From Cyclina sinensis (lineage: Eukaryota; Mollusca; Bivalvia; Venerida; Veneridae): 64,000 bases of DNA. A program made the position numbers and the translations under genes. The DNA lies in assembly GCA_012932295.1 (NCBI GenBank), contig JAAONU010000009.1, positions 1,539,197-1,603,196 on the forward strand. The letters are read 5' to 3'. This document shows positions 11,585-24,348 of this stretch, piece by piece; the stretch's first letter is position 1, and each line of letters begins with the position of its first letter. The notes beneath the pieces are model-generated. The model worked only from the letters and a program-made list of their open reading frames with translations. It was not told the origin of the DNA and did not search any database.

Positions 11585-14500
11585 GTATGTCGAATTTTTG
11601 TATGTTTTACCGGTGAGAAAAAAACAACAGTAAAAACCATTAATTATTTGAACTAATGATATCTTTTTCTACAGTTAAACATAGCATTTATTATTCTAAC
11701 TGATTTCTCTAAGTTTATTCAGAAAAAAAAATATGATAATTTTACACATATGAATTACAAATAAAGACATCTGTATATTTCAGCGATGAATAAAAAGAAT
11801 GAGTCTGTTTGTGTATTTGTTACACGAACTGTATTATATTTACACTTTACGGCCAGATTTTTCGAGTACATGCTATTTATTTACGTACGAGGGCCGCGTG
11901 CTAGAGTATGCAGTAGAATCGCATATAATATGGAACAGAATTACTGCATTTATTCCATCTTACTTGGTAACTTACATTACGCTTGATTTCATCTTGCTTG
12001 ATGACATTTGGGCTTGCATTATGCTTGATTCCATCTTGTTTAATGACATTGGAACTTGCATAATACTTGAATCTATCTTGCTTTATGGCATTGGAAACCT
12101 GTATTTTGCTGAGTAACATGCTTTATGGTAACTGAATGCGCTATCATCTCATTGCAACTTCATTTGTTCCTCTCCGACATATATAATATGCTATATGTTT
12201 AATTACAGCATTCTTTACTGACAACGCAATATGTTCGGCGTTCTATCGAACAGTCTTTAATTACTAGTTATTAATAATACTTGATGAAAAATGTCACGTT
12301 CCTTTTAATTACTTTAATTTGCAGGGTGTCTTTTACAGTATATCATCTACCTATTTGTATCGAATCTATCTCATCATTAATAATTAATTTTGGTCTGTGC
12401 TCAGCGATTTTGTCGTGTCTTAGCATTCATACTCTTCAATGCATTTATTCAACACAAATAGAAAAGCATTTGATAAACACAACGTACTAAACACGAGGAT
12501 GACAATACCAATAACAAAGTAAACAAAAATCAATATTCATTTTACGGTAAGCACTAAACAGTAAGCATAATGCGATTTGCAATATTTGTGTTCATATTAT
12601 GACAACAGATGGCGCTCTATCGGTATATCTCGTTATTTCCCGGCTGGTCTTGCTATTATGCGACTACATTTTTGCAAAGTTACGATGTTTATTTCAATAT
12701 TTTGTTTGCACACCAAAAATTTTGACTAAATCATAAATGGAATATCCTAAAACGCTACAACCGAGAACGATTTTACTTTAGCGTTTATTTCACCTGCTAA
12801 GCATTCATCCTCGGTAACCAAGGTTATTTAACATACTTGAGAAATAGTTTATACGGAGTGTGTACCGTGGGCTCCGACGATGCTTAATAGTTGGATTACT
12901 GACAACGCTCGACAAGTTTCATTTACAAAAGAAAGAGAAAAAAACAGCTCATAGTTTGAATAGAGCATGAAGAAAGATGGATGATACATTAAGCTATATG
13001 ACGTCGCATTTTGATTATTCAAACACAGAACAAAATATGATGAAATGGCACAAAGCAAGATTGAATAAAGCGTTATGCAAGTTCAGGGGCCAACAATCAA
13101 TGATAGAATTAATCATAACGCAAGCCCCGATGAAATAAAGCAATATAAAATCAAGCATAATGCAAGTACCTATGTCACCAAGCAAGATGGAATCAGGCAT
13201 AATGTAAGTACCAATGTCACCAAGCAAGATGAAATCAAGCATAATGTAAGTAACAATGTCACCAAGCAAGGTGAAATCAAGCATAATGTCAGTACCAATG
13301 TTACCAAGCAAGGTGAAATCAAGCATAATGTAAGTAACAATGTCACCAAGCAAGATGGAATCAAGCATAATGTAAGTACCAATGTCACCAAGCAAGGTGA
13401 AATCAAGCATAATGTAAGTAACAATGTCACCAAGCAAGGTGAAATCAAGCATAATGTCAGTACCAATGTCACCAAGCAAGGTGAAATCAAGCATAATGTC
13501 AGTACCAATGTTACCAAGCAAGATGGAATCAAGCATAATGTAAGTACCAATGTCACCAAGCAAGGTGAAATCAGGCATAATGCAAGTACCAATGTCACCA
13601 AGCAGGATGGAATAAATGCAGTAATTCTGTTCCATACATATACGAGCAACATTGCATCAAATATTGTTTTTACCATGGTGCAAAGTAGTTACGTAAGAAG
13701 GTCGGGTAGTGTCACATAAGATATCGATTTGAACTGATTTCTTATGTAATTTAGAGACAATTATCTCGTAATTACCAAAGGATAAGTCGTAATTAACTGT
13801 TAAGAGTCTCGCTATTACGAGATATTTACTCGAAACAACGGTTCCATTTTTCTGTTTTTATGAGTTCTGAAGTCAAAATAACAGGCAAAGTATCTCCTTA
13901 TACTTCAACTTCAGAGAAGTAGGGGCATGTACGTAGCGAAGGTATAATACGGCACTTTTACCCGCTTCCCTATATTCTAGCTTTTATCACGACGTAATGT
14001 TTGCTTTGTGAGTTAGGATACCTGAGTTCAAATTTATCACAGTGCATGTGGATTTTTTCGTTAAAAAATAACGGAAGAAGTATCTTGTAATGACAAGATG
14101 ATTGTTACAGATTTTTTATGCACAATAGCAAAATTCTCGAGGAGGTAACTTCCCTTTCAGACACAGGCATGTCAGGTGATGATGAACGAATGTGGAAAAC
14201 AAAAACAAAATTATATTTTTTTTTCTCAAATACTTGTCTTATATTTGTTAACTTCCAGACATTTAAAACCGATGTAATTCCTATTATAACTTCACTAATT
14301 AAGAAAAGACAATAAGATTTTAAGTTAAGTTTAAAAAAGTTGATACATGTATACGTAACTTGAAAACCGTGCCGGCGAAGAACAAAGGGGGGATCACTGC
14401 AAGGAGATTGGCACAATAGAACAGGATGTCGATATGGACATTTCGACCGAGTCGTTCTATATATAAAATGGAAACATTACAATATAAGACTTTAATTCAA

Positions 14501-17500
14501 GTACTAACAACCAAGCCGCTAAAAGATACATTTTAAATACATTCTTGGTAACTTTTCTAATTAGAAAATATGTACAGAAGACGAGACCATGATTCTATTT
14601 GCTCGAATGCACACGTCCTTTCTTTCATTTTCTTATGCCATAGGTCATTTGCTTCTCACCTCTGACTTTTCAATATAAAAGAAAGTTGTCATTTTCTTGC
14701 GGAGAAATTGGTCAGTACAGGTACGAAACAAAGAAACACTCTGAAGGTATAAAGCCTACACAAAATCTGAAGTTAAACCCAAATTAATCCATCGATCCAC
14801 TAGTCAGTCAGTCGTTCATTGTGGTATAGACGATCACTGTATTTTGCGCCAGGTAAATTGACGTCACTTGACGTCACTGCTTCACACTATGGATAAAGAA
14901 ATACGGCAATAATTTTCTCTTACCTATACTGCACACTCGTGCATACAGCCCTCGTACATGTATTAATCGCATGTATTCGAAAACTCATGCTGTAGCTATA
15001 ACTGACTCGAATGGTTTACCATTTCAGAGCCATTTCAAATTACCGTAAAATTACATAAGGATGGAAACACATTTTGATTAAAGATTTGAAATTGTCCAAC
15101 GTATTTACAATAAAAGTTACAATATTTTTTTTTACTTACAAGTGCAAATGGTTACACTACGTTGTATTGCAAAATCTGTCGGACAGGAATGAGCTTATTT
15201 TAGATTATTTTCAGAGAAGCTTACCTAACTTTGAATCATTGTATATACAAATTAAAATGAGGTCAAGACAAACAAAAGGAAAATTAAACTTAGAAATCAA
15301 ACATTACGTGGCAATTTTGCGATTATGAAAGGCAACTTGAATTTTACTTTTATATTAATGTTGTAATGGCGGTGTTTACTTTTAGTTAATGGATATGGCG
15401 ATTTTGGTTAAATAGCAATGCAATAAATGAAAATAGTGGCAAAACTCTAATAACAGCATGGTAATATGACTAATTATCGAACAGGCGTTCGATCCGCTAG
15501 CAGAAGTTAGAATTATAGGATATGGCATAGATAACTAGTCTAGCGTACCTAGTTCACAACACCGAATATCTTTTAAAAAGGTATTTCTTGTTTGTAATGA
15601 TAATCTTATAAAACACTGCTGAAATATTCTTCGAAAAAAGCATACTGCAATACCAAATGTTGTGAAAACTGTTCTAAATAAACATTTATTCCTTTCTAAT
15701 ATTACTGTATAACCGAACGTAGAACACAAAATATGTCTTACATTTTCAACACTTCAATGACAGTAATCTCATCGTTTACCAACATACATAAATGTTATCT
15801 ATGGGTTTCTGACCATGTTCTAAATCTTGGTACAGTTCATTTGCTTGGAGAAAAACAGTTGTAAAAAAAAATAAAAATTAAAACCATAATAACAATATTC
15901 ACGAAGATAAAAAAATAATATGTTATGAGAAAATTTTTTTTACTGACTTTTACTGATATTTTTACAGATCTAGCTGCCAAAGAAACAACATGCAACAAAA
16001 CCTCCACTATTGGTATGGCTTGAAAATTTATTAATCTCTCTATTATTTGTCAGTTTGCTTTGAAGCAAAATAATTTTGTAGTATCTGCTTTTCATTCAAA
16101 TACTTTTATTCTTTTATGCATTTTTTGCGTTTGAACTGAATTAAAAACAAAGTAACATTGTATAAAACTTAAACAGTGTTGAGGAACTGGCTGAGAAGAA
16201 ATAAATTCTTCTGACATGAAGTTTAGAAATAACGAGGTTAAAATTGAAAATGCAATTGCAAGATGAACTGTACACAAAAATATCAGATTTAGCTTTTTTG
16301 TGTCATAAGTTGCAATTTATTTTCTTACATTGTTTCTATAAACAAAATGTCTCCGTACAGCATACTGAGTAAAATATCTTGACAGTATATAATACAGACA
16401 ATATAACAGTTTTGCATAATACATCAGTTGAACACAAATTAGCTACGGTCACGTGAATAGTGATGAGAGACCAGGCAGATTTAAATGTATTACAAACAAA
16501 ATGAACGTCCAATGTCTGTAACAAATTTAGATGCTCACAGAAGAAAAGTCGTTAAACGTTATGTTTTAGTATAATTTGTCTTTGCAAGTGGAAGTTGAAT
16601 TTTAACGTTAACTACTTTTTTGGTATGAAAATGCATCAATAACTGTTACAATATATACTGAATGTTATTTTTTTACTAATTGCAGCATGTGATAATTTGA
16701 ACGCCAGTTTACCAAATGAGACTCTAGTGTGCAAGTCGCCCGTCAGCGGCAATGACATTATTATCACAGTCGAATGCAATGGAATAAATATAACATATTA
16801 TTGTGACAGACATGGGCAAAACAAAACTTGGAATGTAACAGAACCAGATAATCCTTGTCAAGCTAAAGGTATCAAATTATTACTTGATAGTTAACTAAAA
16901 AGGCAGTATCATGTTTTGCATCTAGTTATGGGTGTGCCGTTACGTCTGTACAAAATTATTTTTTTTTATATTTTTGAAACAAGGACTCTTCCGTTTTTCA
17001 TGCTCTGAACGTCTGTCTATCAGTCAGGAGCATCTTATGTTGTATAGACAGCATCTGTTTTGTTGTTGTTTTTTTTTTCTCTTTTGTTGTTGTTGTCTTT
17101 GCTTTTTTTTGTATTTTTGTTTGTTTGTTAAGAAAATGTTGAAAACCATTTCATGCCAGCCAAAGAAATGATCCCTACGTAACATTTTCTCTCAGGGTGT
17201 GTATTGCTCTTCTTCCGCTCTTACAGTATTCTCGTGGAAACCGTTTTCGCGGATTTAAGCATGGTTCTACCATCTTTAAGAGATTAGCAACGTTTTAGTA
17301 TTCGAGAAAAGACAGTTTGAATTCATTAAGTTTTTCAGGAGTTACATTTTATCGTTCTTTTGTTAAGAATCTGTTTCCTTCGTGCTATGCTTTTAATTCT
17401 AATTATACTTATAATATATCGTTTATCGACAATATGCATTGCCAAAGATTATAAAAATTGTCAATCATATTTTAAGTCTGTTTATTAAGATATGACTACA

Positions 17501-20500
17501 TTCTGAGGACACTGATAATAATCATTTTTCCATTCTTCAGTTATATGAAAAAAAATCAGCCTCAACTTTTATCTCTTGGGCACAAATGCTCATTATAACC
17601 TATTGTGAAAAGTGATAAAAAAAACCTTTTAAAATCCTCATATCAGCTAAAGAGGTAAATATTTGGTATGCAGCATGGTATAGCAGATTTAAAAAAAAAC
17701 TGAGACCAAATGTAAAGTTTGAATACATTTTTCAAGTTCAGCATTCGATGAAATTTACTTTCAAATTGACTTTCTTTCTTGTTTTCTTTATTTGCTGACT
17801 TGAAATTGAGCCACAAGTATAGTTTTGACTGTGTCTGATCTTTTCCTTTCGACTTACTTTTTCGATGAAGGTACAGAAACGAAATTAAAAACTGGTCATG
17901 TCCCAGGGGTCACTAGTTACCAATCTAAATGGTATTCACGCGTCATTAAATCTGATCAGGTGATAGAAATCAGGTCCAGATAAAATACATTGGGTTGCCT
18001 GAGTATGCTTTTCTGTAGTATATAATGAACTTCAATGGCTTTTTCTGTTTAAAGAAGCGGCACCCAAGTGAGCAATATGTGTCACCATGACCCTCTTGTG
18101 GGGAAATATCTGTATCACAATATGACGCATAGGTCGCATGCTTAAAACACTTTTAGTGAATGAAATAAAAAGGTTTCAAAGTTTAAATGAACGACACATG
18201 TCTACAAGTATTGTTTTTAAACTAAACTATTTTCAAAACTTTTACATGCGGATGGATTTTGATATCTTTTAATTACTATTTCATTTCAAAATTAAAGCAA
18301 CAACAGAAAATCCTGCAACATCTGAACAAACTACAACGCTGCCGATCAGCATGCCAACTCAGTCAAACGCTTCAGCAGTGTCTTCAAGTCAAACAAACAG
18401 TTTATCAGGTTCGTTCTGTTACTTTGTCAATTTTGTAAAGGTAATAAACGTGAAGGCGAAGATAAAATGAAAATTACAAAATACGATATAAGATATACAC
18501 TTAATTTTAAAGCAGCATTTCACAAATAAATGAAAATATTTTTGTGAAGATAACAAGTTTAGGTAATCTTAGCGTTTGAATAACCCTGTTCACACTTATG
18601 GCCTAAATCTGAACAAAATCTGTTTAGAAATACTTATTTTCAAGGGAAAATCCCTCGGCATCACTAAAGTTCGTATACGAACCTTTTATATGCTAATGAA
18701 TATTAAGTTTAGTTCGCACATGTGCATAGGCTATCAAATCAGCACAGGAAAAACCAGGTATAGAGACACATGTCGGAGCGCAAGATTAAAACAGAAATCG
18801 GAAGAAGGGAGAATAACGTCGAAAAAGGAATTAAGAAAAATAGAAATACGAGACATCCTTCCACAATAAAAAATTCGATTAACACATTTGAGAGATTGAC
18901 AAATGCTAAAACGTCGCTAATGCCAAAATGAACGATGAATAATTATTGGAAAACAACTTACTGAACTGCAACTCGACGCCATGTTTGTTGATTTTCTTGT
19001 TGTTCGAATGTATCCGAATGATCCAAAGGCGGAGTTTCATATGTAAACCAGAATTTTACTTTTGTTTTCACATAAGGAGGTCAAAGTTGTTAACGCTTAT
19101 AAAAGCATTTTCTACGTTTTTGCACCAAAATATTAGACATAAAATACCTTTTATACAGGAAACTTAGATAGTTTTATTTGTATGAAATTTGTGAAATGTT
19201 GCTTTAAGCTTTTAGGCGGGGTTTTAGATCACATTCAACAGTAGTAGTGTTTCTTTTTAAGTAGCTCTAGTGTAACAAAGGCAGGATATTTCATAAGATT
19301 AACTTAAAATAAAATGTTCTTTGCAGGTCTCCACCAGATGATATTAACGGAGGTTTTATTTATATTTCTACCTGCAGTGTAGTTTTTTTTTATCCTATGA
19401 CTCTTCAAACTACATGTACAATGGACTCAAACAATTAAAAAATATATAACTATAATTAAGAAAATTTGCTTTATTCAATACTACTAGATGATGTTCGATA
19501 TAAGTTTTGTGTAACATCTGCATATTTTACAATGTTTTATATTACCAAAATGTTAAACATGTTTTCATTTCTTGAACATTAAGATACAATCTCAACAATT
19601 CCACAAACAAGCAAACAGACAACAGAACCAACAACTCAACAAGATCCGGTGACAAATCAAACACAGACGCATTCAGGTATTAACATGTATGAAATACATA
19701 TGCATTTAAGATGTGGGTTTTCTTTCTTAATTATTTATCACAAATATGAATATTAAAGCCAAAGTCGCCTGACATCAGTTCTGATGTAAAAGATAATAAA
19801 GGATATAAAGATATCTGTTATTCCTCGTACAATTTTTGTGTAGCAGTTTTTACTTAAAAGTATCTAAAAGTTCGTAATGTTCGCATTGGTGAGATGCTGA
19901 TCAGTTATCATATCTTTACAATGTTTATGTTCCTAGGTCATACTTTCTGTATTTAGATGTATTTGCAACATAATTTATTTTCCTTTAGTTATTCTATTTG
20001 TCATTTGTTTCGTTACATACTTCCTTAATTTTCATTATATTCAAATATGAACTCGAAATAAGATCTTTTAAAAACATAGATATAGTTTTCTTTAGAATTG
20101 TTTGGATGTAAGTGTGGTTTACCTTCTTTTGTAATAGTCGAACTATTTGCAATTGTTGTCATTGTCTACAAATCAAAAAAGTTTCTACTCATTGCTTAAG
20201 CTACGACTGAGAAAACTACTTCGAATCCAGCTGACAATACAACTAAAGGAATCACCACATCAGAATCGTCCTTAGACTCAGGTTTGTACAATATTACAAA
20301 TCTCAAGACTTGAACTATGTCTGTTTTTATTGTTGTTGATAATATCTATTTATGCAATACATAAATCGCGCAGTAAGTAATTGAAACATACGTTGAAGCA
20401 GGTGAACATAAAAACAAATAAAAAGTCTTTAAACAGGTTTTACGTTTTAATTACACAGGTAATCTGCGAAAAGTATGCCAAAGAAACCGTACATAAATTA

Positions 20501-23500
20501 AATTAATCGTTACATTAGTTTAATTTTATAACAAATCTCATCCCATTATAAATATAATAACGACACCGTCTTACTCAAATATTTTTTTAAGCAGATGCTT
20601 GTTTGTGAAGATATAAGTTCAACAAAGTTCAACAGCACCATCTTTTATCATGCTGAAACCGATCTTTTGTAAGGAAGTTAAGTTTAACAAGACAAATATT
20701 TCATGCAAAAACGGATTTCAGAGAACGTGAAGATGTTATATATCGCTGAAGATGTTAATTCAGGGGAAAAAACAATATTGCAAGTATCGAAAGTAAAATG
20801 TACACCACTTTGACACTTTCTGAAGACAAAAATTAAACAAAAATGCATCTCAAACGAAAATTTATTTTGTATGATTTAAAATATCTGATACCATTTTAAC
20901 GGTACATAACGTTTGTCATTTCAGGTTTATTTAAGATATTTAAATATGAAAATAATCTACAAATTTTAAAGTTTTATTTACACTTAAACAATAATTCTAG
21001 AACACTGTTTTATTGCCATTTCACTAAGTGGCATATTAACTTAAGAGGTTAAATGCGACGTCCGTTTTGCTGAATTACAAGGTTTTTTCTTCTTTTGATA
21101 TTTTCGATGACATTTTTGTATATGTCTGGTGTAATTAGTCACAATTCTCTGCTAATGGTTTATGATAACTTCACAAAGAGTTTTGTTTTAGGTTTGCACA
21201 CTCAGTCTTTAATTTATCCCCATAAAAAGAATTCAAGCAGACTAAGATCGTGGGAGTGTTGCGGCCATATTCTGTTTGTTGTAAAGGATATCTCTTTCAA
21301 AAGCTGCATTACTGGTAATGAATAAGGATACAATTTCATGTCAAAAAAGTGTTGTTAAAAGTTCCGTAACTAGAGGGGTTTGTTATATCACAAAAAAACT
21401 AGCCTCACTAATTTCTTTGGTGTTTCCTGAATAACTGTTTTGCTTCTCCGCAATATTCTCCGCACTTCCTCTAGGCCGAGGTTGACAAGTATTGTGATGT
21501 CGGCCGTCCTGAACAAAAAGTGTCTGTTAAAATCTTTTTACAAGTTGTAGCACCTGAAGCTTGGCAATTTTATCATCATGAGGATACCTTTTTTGTATTT
21601 TTATATAACAGTTATCTGAGAGTAAAACTCAAAATAGAGCTGAACAATTTCAGCAGCCTTCAATATTAGATGCTGCCAAATTGAATTAACAACCAACGTA
21701 AAATGACGTCATAAACACCAAATGAGGTTGACATATTTCCATACTTCATATTGCATATGAAACTTCAAAGTCTGCTGATCTGGTGTTTTAAGATAGCTTA
21801 TGTATTTCACTTTCATAGTTGTGTAAGATATTAAAATGGTATCAGATATTTTGGGTCACCCTGTATATGAACAAATGACACCACCATCAAAAGTAGTATA
21901 ACAGCAACCTATTTAAACAAAAATGGAGTATTTGTATGAAAGCCTGTTTGAATAAATATTCAAGACAAATTACTTATGTTTAAATACTTATTAATTTTTA
22001 TGATTTATACACATGACAGACAGCCACTGACCGTTGTCATGGTATATATGACATAGTATGACTAAGAATGTTTTTTGATGTTTGCCAGATGACAAGGCAC
22101 AGGTTGTTGCTGCTTCTGTATCAGTGTCAGTTGTGGCTGTTATCCTTGTAGTGTTGGTCGTCGTATTCTTACTATGGAGGTAGTATTTGATAATCTTTAC
22201 AAAAAGCAAAAGTGGCTTAATGAGATAGTATCTATAAGTAGAAAGTTATTGTTGTTTTTAGTTTGTAATTCATGTTTTTTTACGGAAAGGAAAGAAAACA
22301 GAAATTAAGTTTCTCACAAAGTGTCATTATACTTTTTAAGAAATGGTTTCTTTCCATATCTTGGTTATCACATTTCAAGGCAACCCATTTTTACACAAAT
22401 ATGTGAAATGATTTAATGCAAAAAGTGGTAAGGACATAAGGTTTATACCACTATCGTCCAGTTCTTTACTTTCTAAAATCATCATAACATTTCAAACTAG
22501 CTAAGAACAAAGTTGAGTACGAAGATTCGTTTACAAAAATGTGAATAAAAATTGATAAAAAATATAATTGAATTGCTCTCTTCAGAAAAAGGCGACAAAA
22601 ATCGACTCCAGCTGCAGGACTTCATTCCGGAAATTCATTGACAAACAGATCCTACGAAGACAGACATGGCTTAGACAGGCATATATCCCTGCTAAATATA
22701 CGTTCTAATCAATCCGTTGACAGTGGTTACGCTGAAATCCCACTGGAGAATTTACGATCGGAAGAAACAACAGGAAATGTTTACCAAACTATAGACATTT
22801 TACCCGATGATCAGATTGAATGCAATGGTAATTATGGGCACTTGGAAATGAAGACAACCGCTTTTGTTGACAACAATTATTCACATATTCCCATTAATCA
22901 AGCAAACGGGAATGTACAACAAGATTCAACTTATGCACATACAGGGGGTGCCACCTTGAAGCCAGATATGGAAAACAAAGGACAAGATAGTGAAAACACG
23001 TATAACATTCTTGAGACTATGCCAAATACGACCATTAGGGGACAAGAGATGGACAAAGTACATGAAAGCAACACTGATGAGAATGAATCTGAATACAATC
23101 ATGCCACTGCCGGACGCTCGGATTCATCCGGTTCAAAAGCTGACATATATTCCCATTTGAACAGAACTTGGCAAAACCGACCAGCAAATTCACACAACGA
23201 TATGAAACCAATCAGTGAGGGTGGTGAAAATCAAAGTCACAATAGTAAAGGCGAGGACAGTGATTTTGGTAAAGCAAATGATGAAAAGAATATACCAGAA
23301 TATGCAAAATGTATCAAAAAGAAGAAAGACACAGAAAACCCACGCAAGGTCGGTTCTGACGGCTATGAAAAGGCTTCTGGTATTGCCCATGAGTATTTTG
23401 TATTAGAACCTGACAATGCCACGGCCGACAGTGAGACGTCATTTCGTGTAATTGAAGACAATTGTGTTGACAATCCAGATGACACAGGGGATGCTGAAAA

Positions 23501-23543
23501 TCCGTATCACCAATATTTTACCTTGGAAAAAACAAACGAATAG
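11536..23543 (+). CDS. Receptor gene A: type I membrane protein with six-Cys ectodomain and multi-tyrosine tail (intact)
   Basis: Eight exons join with GT-AG sites: 11536-11584, 15968-16012, 16686-16868, 18298-18408, 19584-19676, 20201-20281, 22089-22179, 22586-23543. They total 1611 nt, giving 536 residues with no internal stop. Order: signal peptide (MENLFLTVLILLYVRSG), one-Cys linker exon, five-Cys domain, three Ser/Thr/Pro stalk exons, one transmembrane helix, then a basic KRRQKS stop-transfer and a long cytoplasmic tail. Junctions are phase 1 until the membrane exon, which ends in phase 2. The architecture is that of a cell-surface receptor signalling through phosphotyrosine; ligand and pathway are unknown. 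The same plan in genes B and C supports every exon. I cannot assign a named family. An immune or phagocytic role is inference from the tail motifs and the tandem, fast-diverging ectodomains. Confidence 0.85.
11930..13650. repeat. Foldback element with inverted 42-bp minisatellite arms (intron 1 of gene A)
   Basis: The left arm (about 11930-12110) starts GGAACAGAATTACTGCATTT. The right arm ends with its exact inverse near 13634. Both arms are built of a 42-bp unit containing CAAGCAAGATGGAATCAAGC, about four degenerate units on the left and about twelve well-kept ones on the right (13100-13615). The 0.95-kb centre is unique AT-rich DNA. Confidence 0.8.
13100..13615. repeat. 42-bp tandem array open in several frames
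   Basis: About twelve copies of a 42-bp unit. Because 42 is divisible by three and the unit has few stops, frames on both strands stay open for about 170-210 codons, repeating for example NVTKQDGIKHNVST. The long frames come from the period and are not good evidence of a gene. Confidence 0.85.
14620..14740 (+). repeat. SINE fragment
   Basis: The stretch with CTTGCGGAGAAATTGG and the preceding GCTTCTCACC resembles the middle of the SINE at 44.4 kb. Head and A-rich tail are not seen, so it is an old fragment. Confidence 0.4.
15968..16012 (+). CDS. Gene A exon 2, one-Cys linker
   Basis: A 45-nt phase 1-1 exon lies between a TTTTACAG acceptor and a GTATGG donor. It encodes about 15 residues with one cysteine (ETTCNKTST) and one N-glycosylation sequon (NKT). 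The equivalent exons in genes B and C are 39 nt and also carry exactly one cysteine, so this residue probably pairs with one of the five in exon 3. Confidence 0.7.
16686..16868 (+). CDS. Gene A exon 3, five-Cys (sushi-like) ectodomain
   Basis: A 183-nt phase 1-1 exon follows a TTGCAG acceptor. Cysteine spacing is C-x13-C-x14-C-x8-C-x17-C, with VEC, YYC and a Trp (KTWNV) before the last Cys. The second half (V-x-C ... Y-x-C ... W ... C) resembles a short CCP/sushi module, with extra cysteines. Five N-glycosylation sequons are visible (NAS, NET, NIT, NKT, NVT). The sushi relation is inference. The domain aligns by cysteines and Trp with the exon 3 products of genes B and C but otherwise little. 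Confidence 0.75.
18298..20281 (+). CDS. Gene A exons 4-6, Ser/Thr-rich stalk
   Basis: Three short phase 1-1 exons, 18298-18408 (111 nt), 19584-19676 (93 nt) and 20201-20281 (81 nt), encode almost only Thr, Ser, Gln, Pro and Asn, with no cysteine. Each ends in Ser-Gly or His-Ser-Gly at the donor. The composition suggests an O-glycosylated mucin-like stalk that holds the cysteine domain away from the membrane. Because all are symmetric, any one could be skipped without a frameshift, so stalk-length isoforms are possible. Confidence 0.75.
22089..22179 (+). CDS. Gene A exon 7, transmembrane segment
   Basis: A 91-nt exon enters in phase 1 and leaves in phase 2 (donor AG|GTAGTA). It encodes an acidic lead (DDKAQ) and about 25 Val/Ala/Leu/Ile residues ending FLLW, then Arg. 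It is the same length as the gene B exon and almost the same in sequence. Orientation is N-out by the positive-inside rule, since KRRQK follows in exon 8. Confidence 0.85.
22586..23543 (+). CDS. Gene A exon 8, cytoplasmic multi-tyrosine tail
   Basis: This single exon has a TTCAG acceptor and ends at a TAG at 23541-23543, giving about 319 tail residues. Fourteen tyrosines are present. Eight lie in YxxL/I: YAEI, YQTI, YGHL, YSHI, YNIL, YSHL, YFVL and YFTL. SGYAEI fits the ITIM consensus (S/I/V/L-x-Y-x-x-I/V/L). No canonical ITAM spacing is seen; neighbouring motifs are about 11-13 residues apart. The tail is otherwise hydrophilic, Asn/Asp/Glu-rich and probably disordered. No kinase, TIR or death domain is present. 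It likely acts as a scaffold for SH2-domain proteins after phosphorylation, by analogy with known ITIM/ITAM tails. Confidence 0.9.
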
Positions 23544-23934
23544 ATAACTGATCACATTTCAGATGGAATTTCACTTCCAAGCATATCACACTTTTCAAAT
23601 TATGCTGACAATCATTTTGTTCACTTTGAGTCAGTGTTAATTTAATTCTATTCTAATCTATAATTTAGTTTTAATACTTTCTTGTTTTCTGTAATGTGTA
23701 AAATATATACATCATCATATGATTGTTATTTTTAATTAGTTTGTAATTAGTTTCTCTTATAAAAATGTAACGTGTATTTGAACATATTGTACACTTGTCA
23801 TTACAGTGTCAACACAACGTAATTAATTCGTACTTGTATCATAACATTATTTTTTAGTAATTCGAAATGCTTTAACCGTCTAAAGAAAAAAAAACAAGTA
23901 GGGAATTTGTATCTGCATATGGTAAAAACAACTT

Positions 23935-24348
23935 AATAAATACTGTAATAGTATGTTTTACAATCCTTTCTGAAAAGCAAATTGCTTTGTATGTATTGTT
24001 CATTATTTATATTATTAAAATTGTTTTGAAACCGAACACTATTCGATTAAGAAATAAACAAACTTGATATTGGTTTCGTAACTCAATGCGAAAGAGCTAA
24101 AACAATCATCTAAGAGGTTTTACTTTTACTTTTATTTTTAGACAGGTTATAAATCAAATAGTAAGATACCATCATTATAATTATTATGTCGTTAATAAAT
24201 TTGTTAATCGGTCTGGTTTCTTGTTGACTGTATTATTTGTCATTACAGGGCATACATTATTGCTTCATGTTGTTTAATCGGGTTCGAATATAAGAGGTTT
24301 AATTTAAGACTTTTCAAGCGCTGATGGCAATGTTTCCATTCCAAATAA
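23935..24348 (+). terminator. Candidate polyadenylation signals of gene A
   Basis: AATAAA occurs at 23935-23940, about 390 nt after the stop codon of gene A, and again near 24053 and at 24343-24348. Any could be the cleavage signal. In AT-rich DNA this hexamer is common, so the choice is uncertain. Confidence 0.35.

Noticed and set aside
13075..13719. Open frame of 214 codons on the plus strand, with about 206 and 168 codons on the minus strand
   Set aside because: All arise from the 42-bp minisatellite, whose period is a multiple of three. There is no independent coding sign.
22586..23543. Classical ITAM in the receptor tail
   Set aside because: Neighbouring YxxL/I motifs are about 11-13 residues apart where measured, not 6-8.
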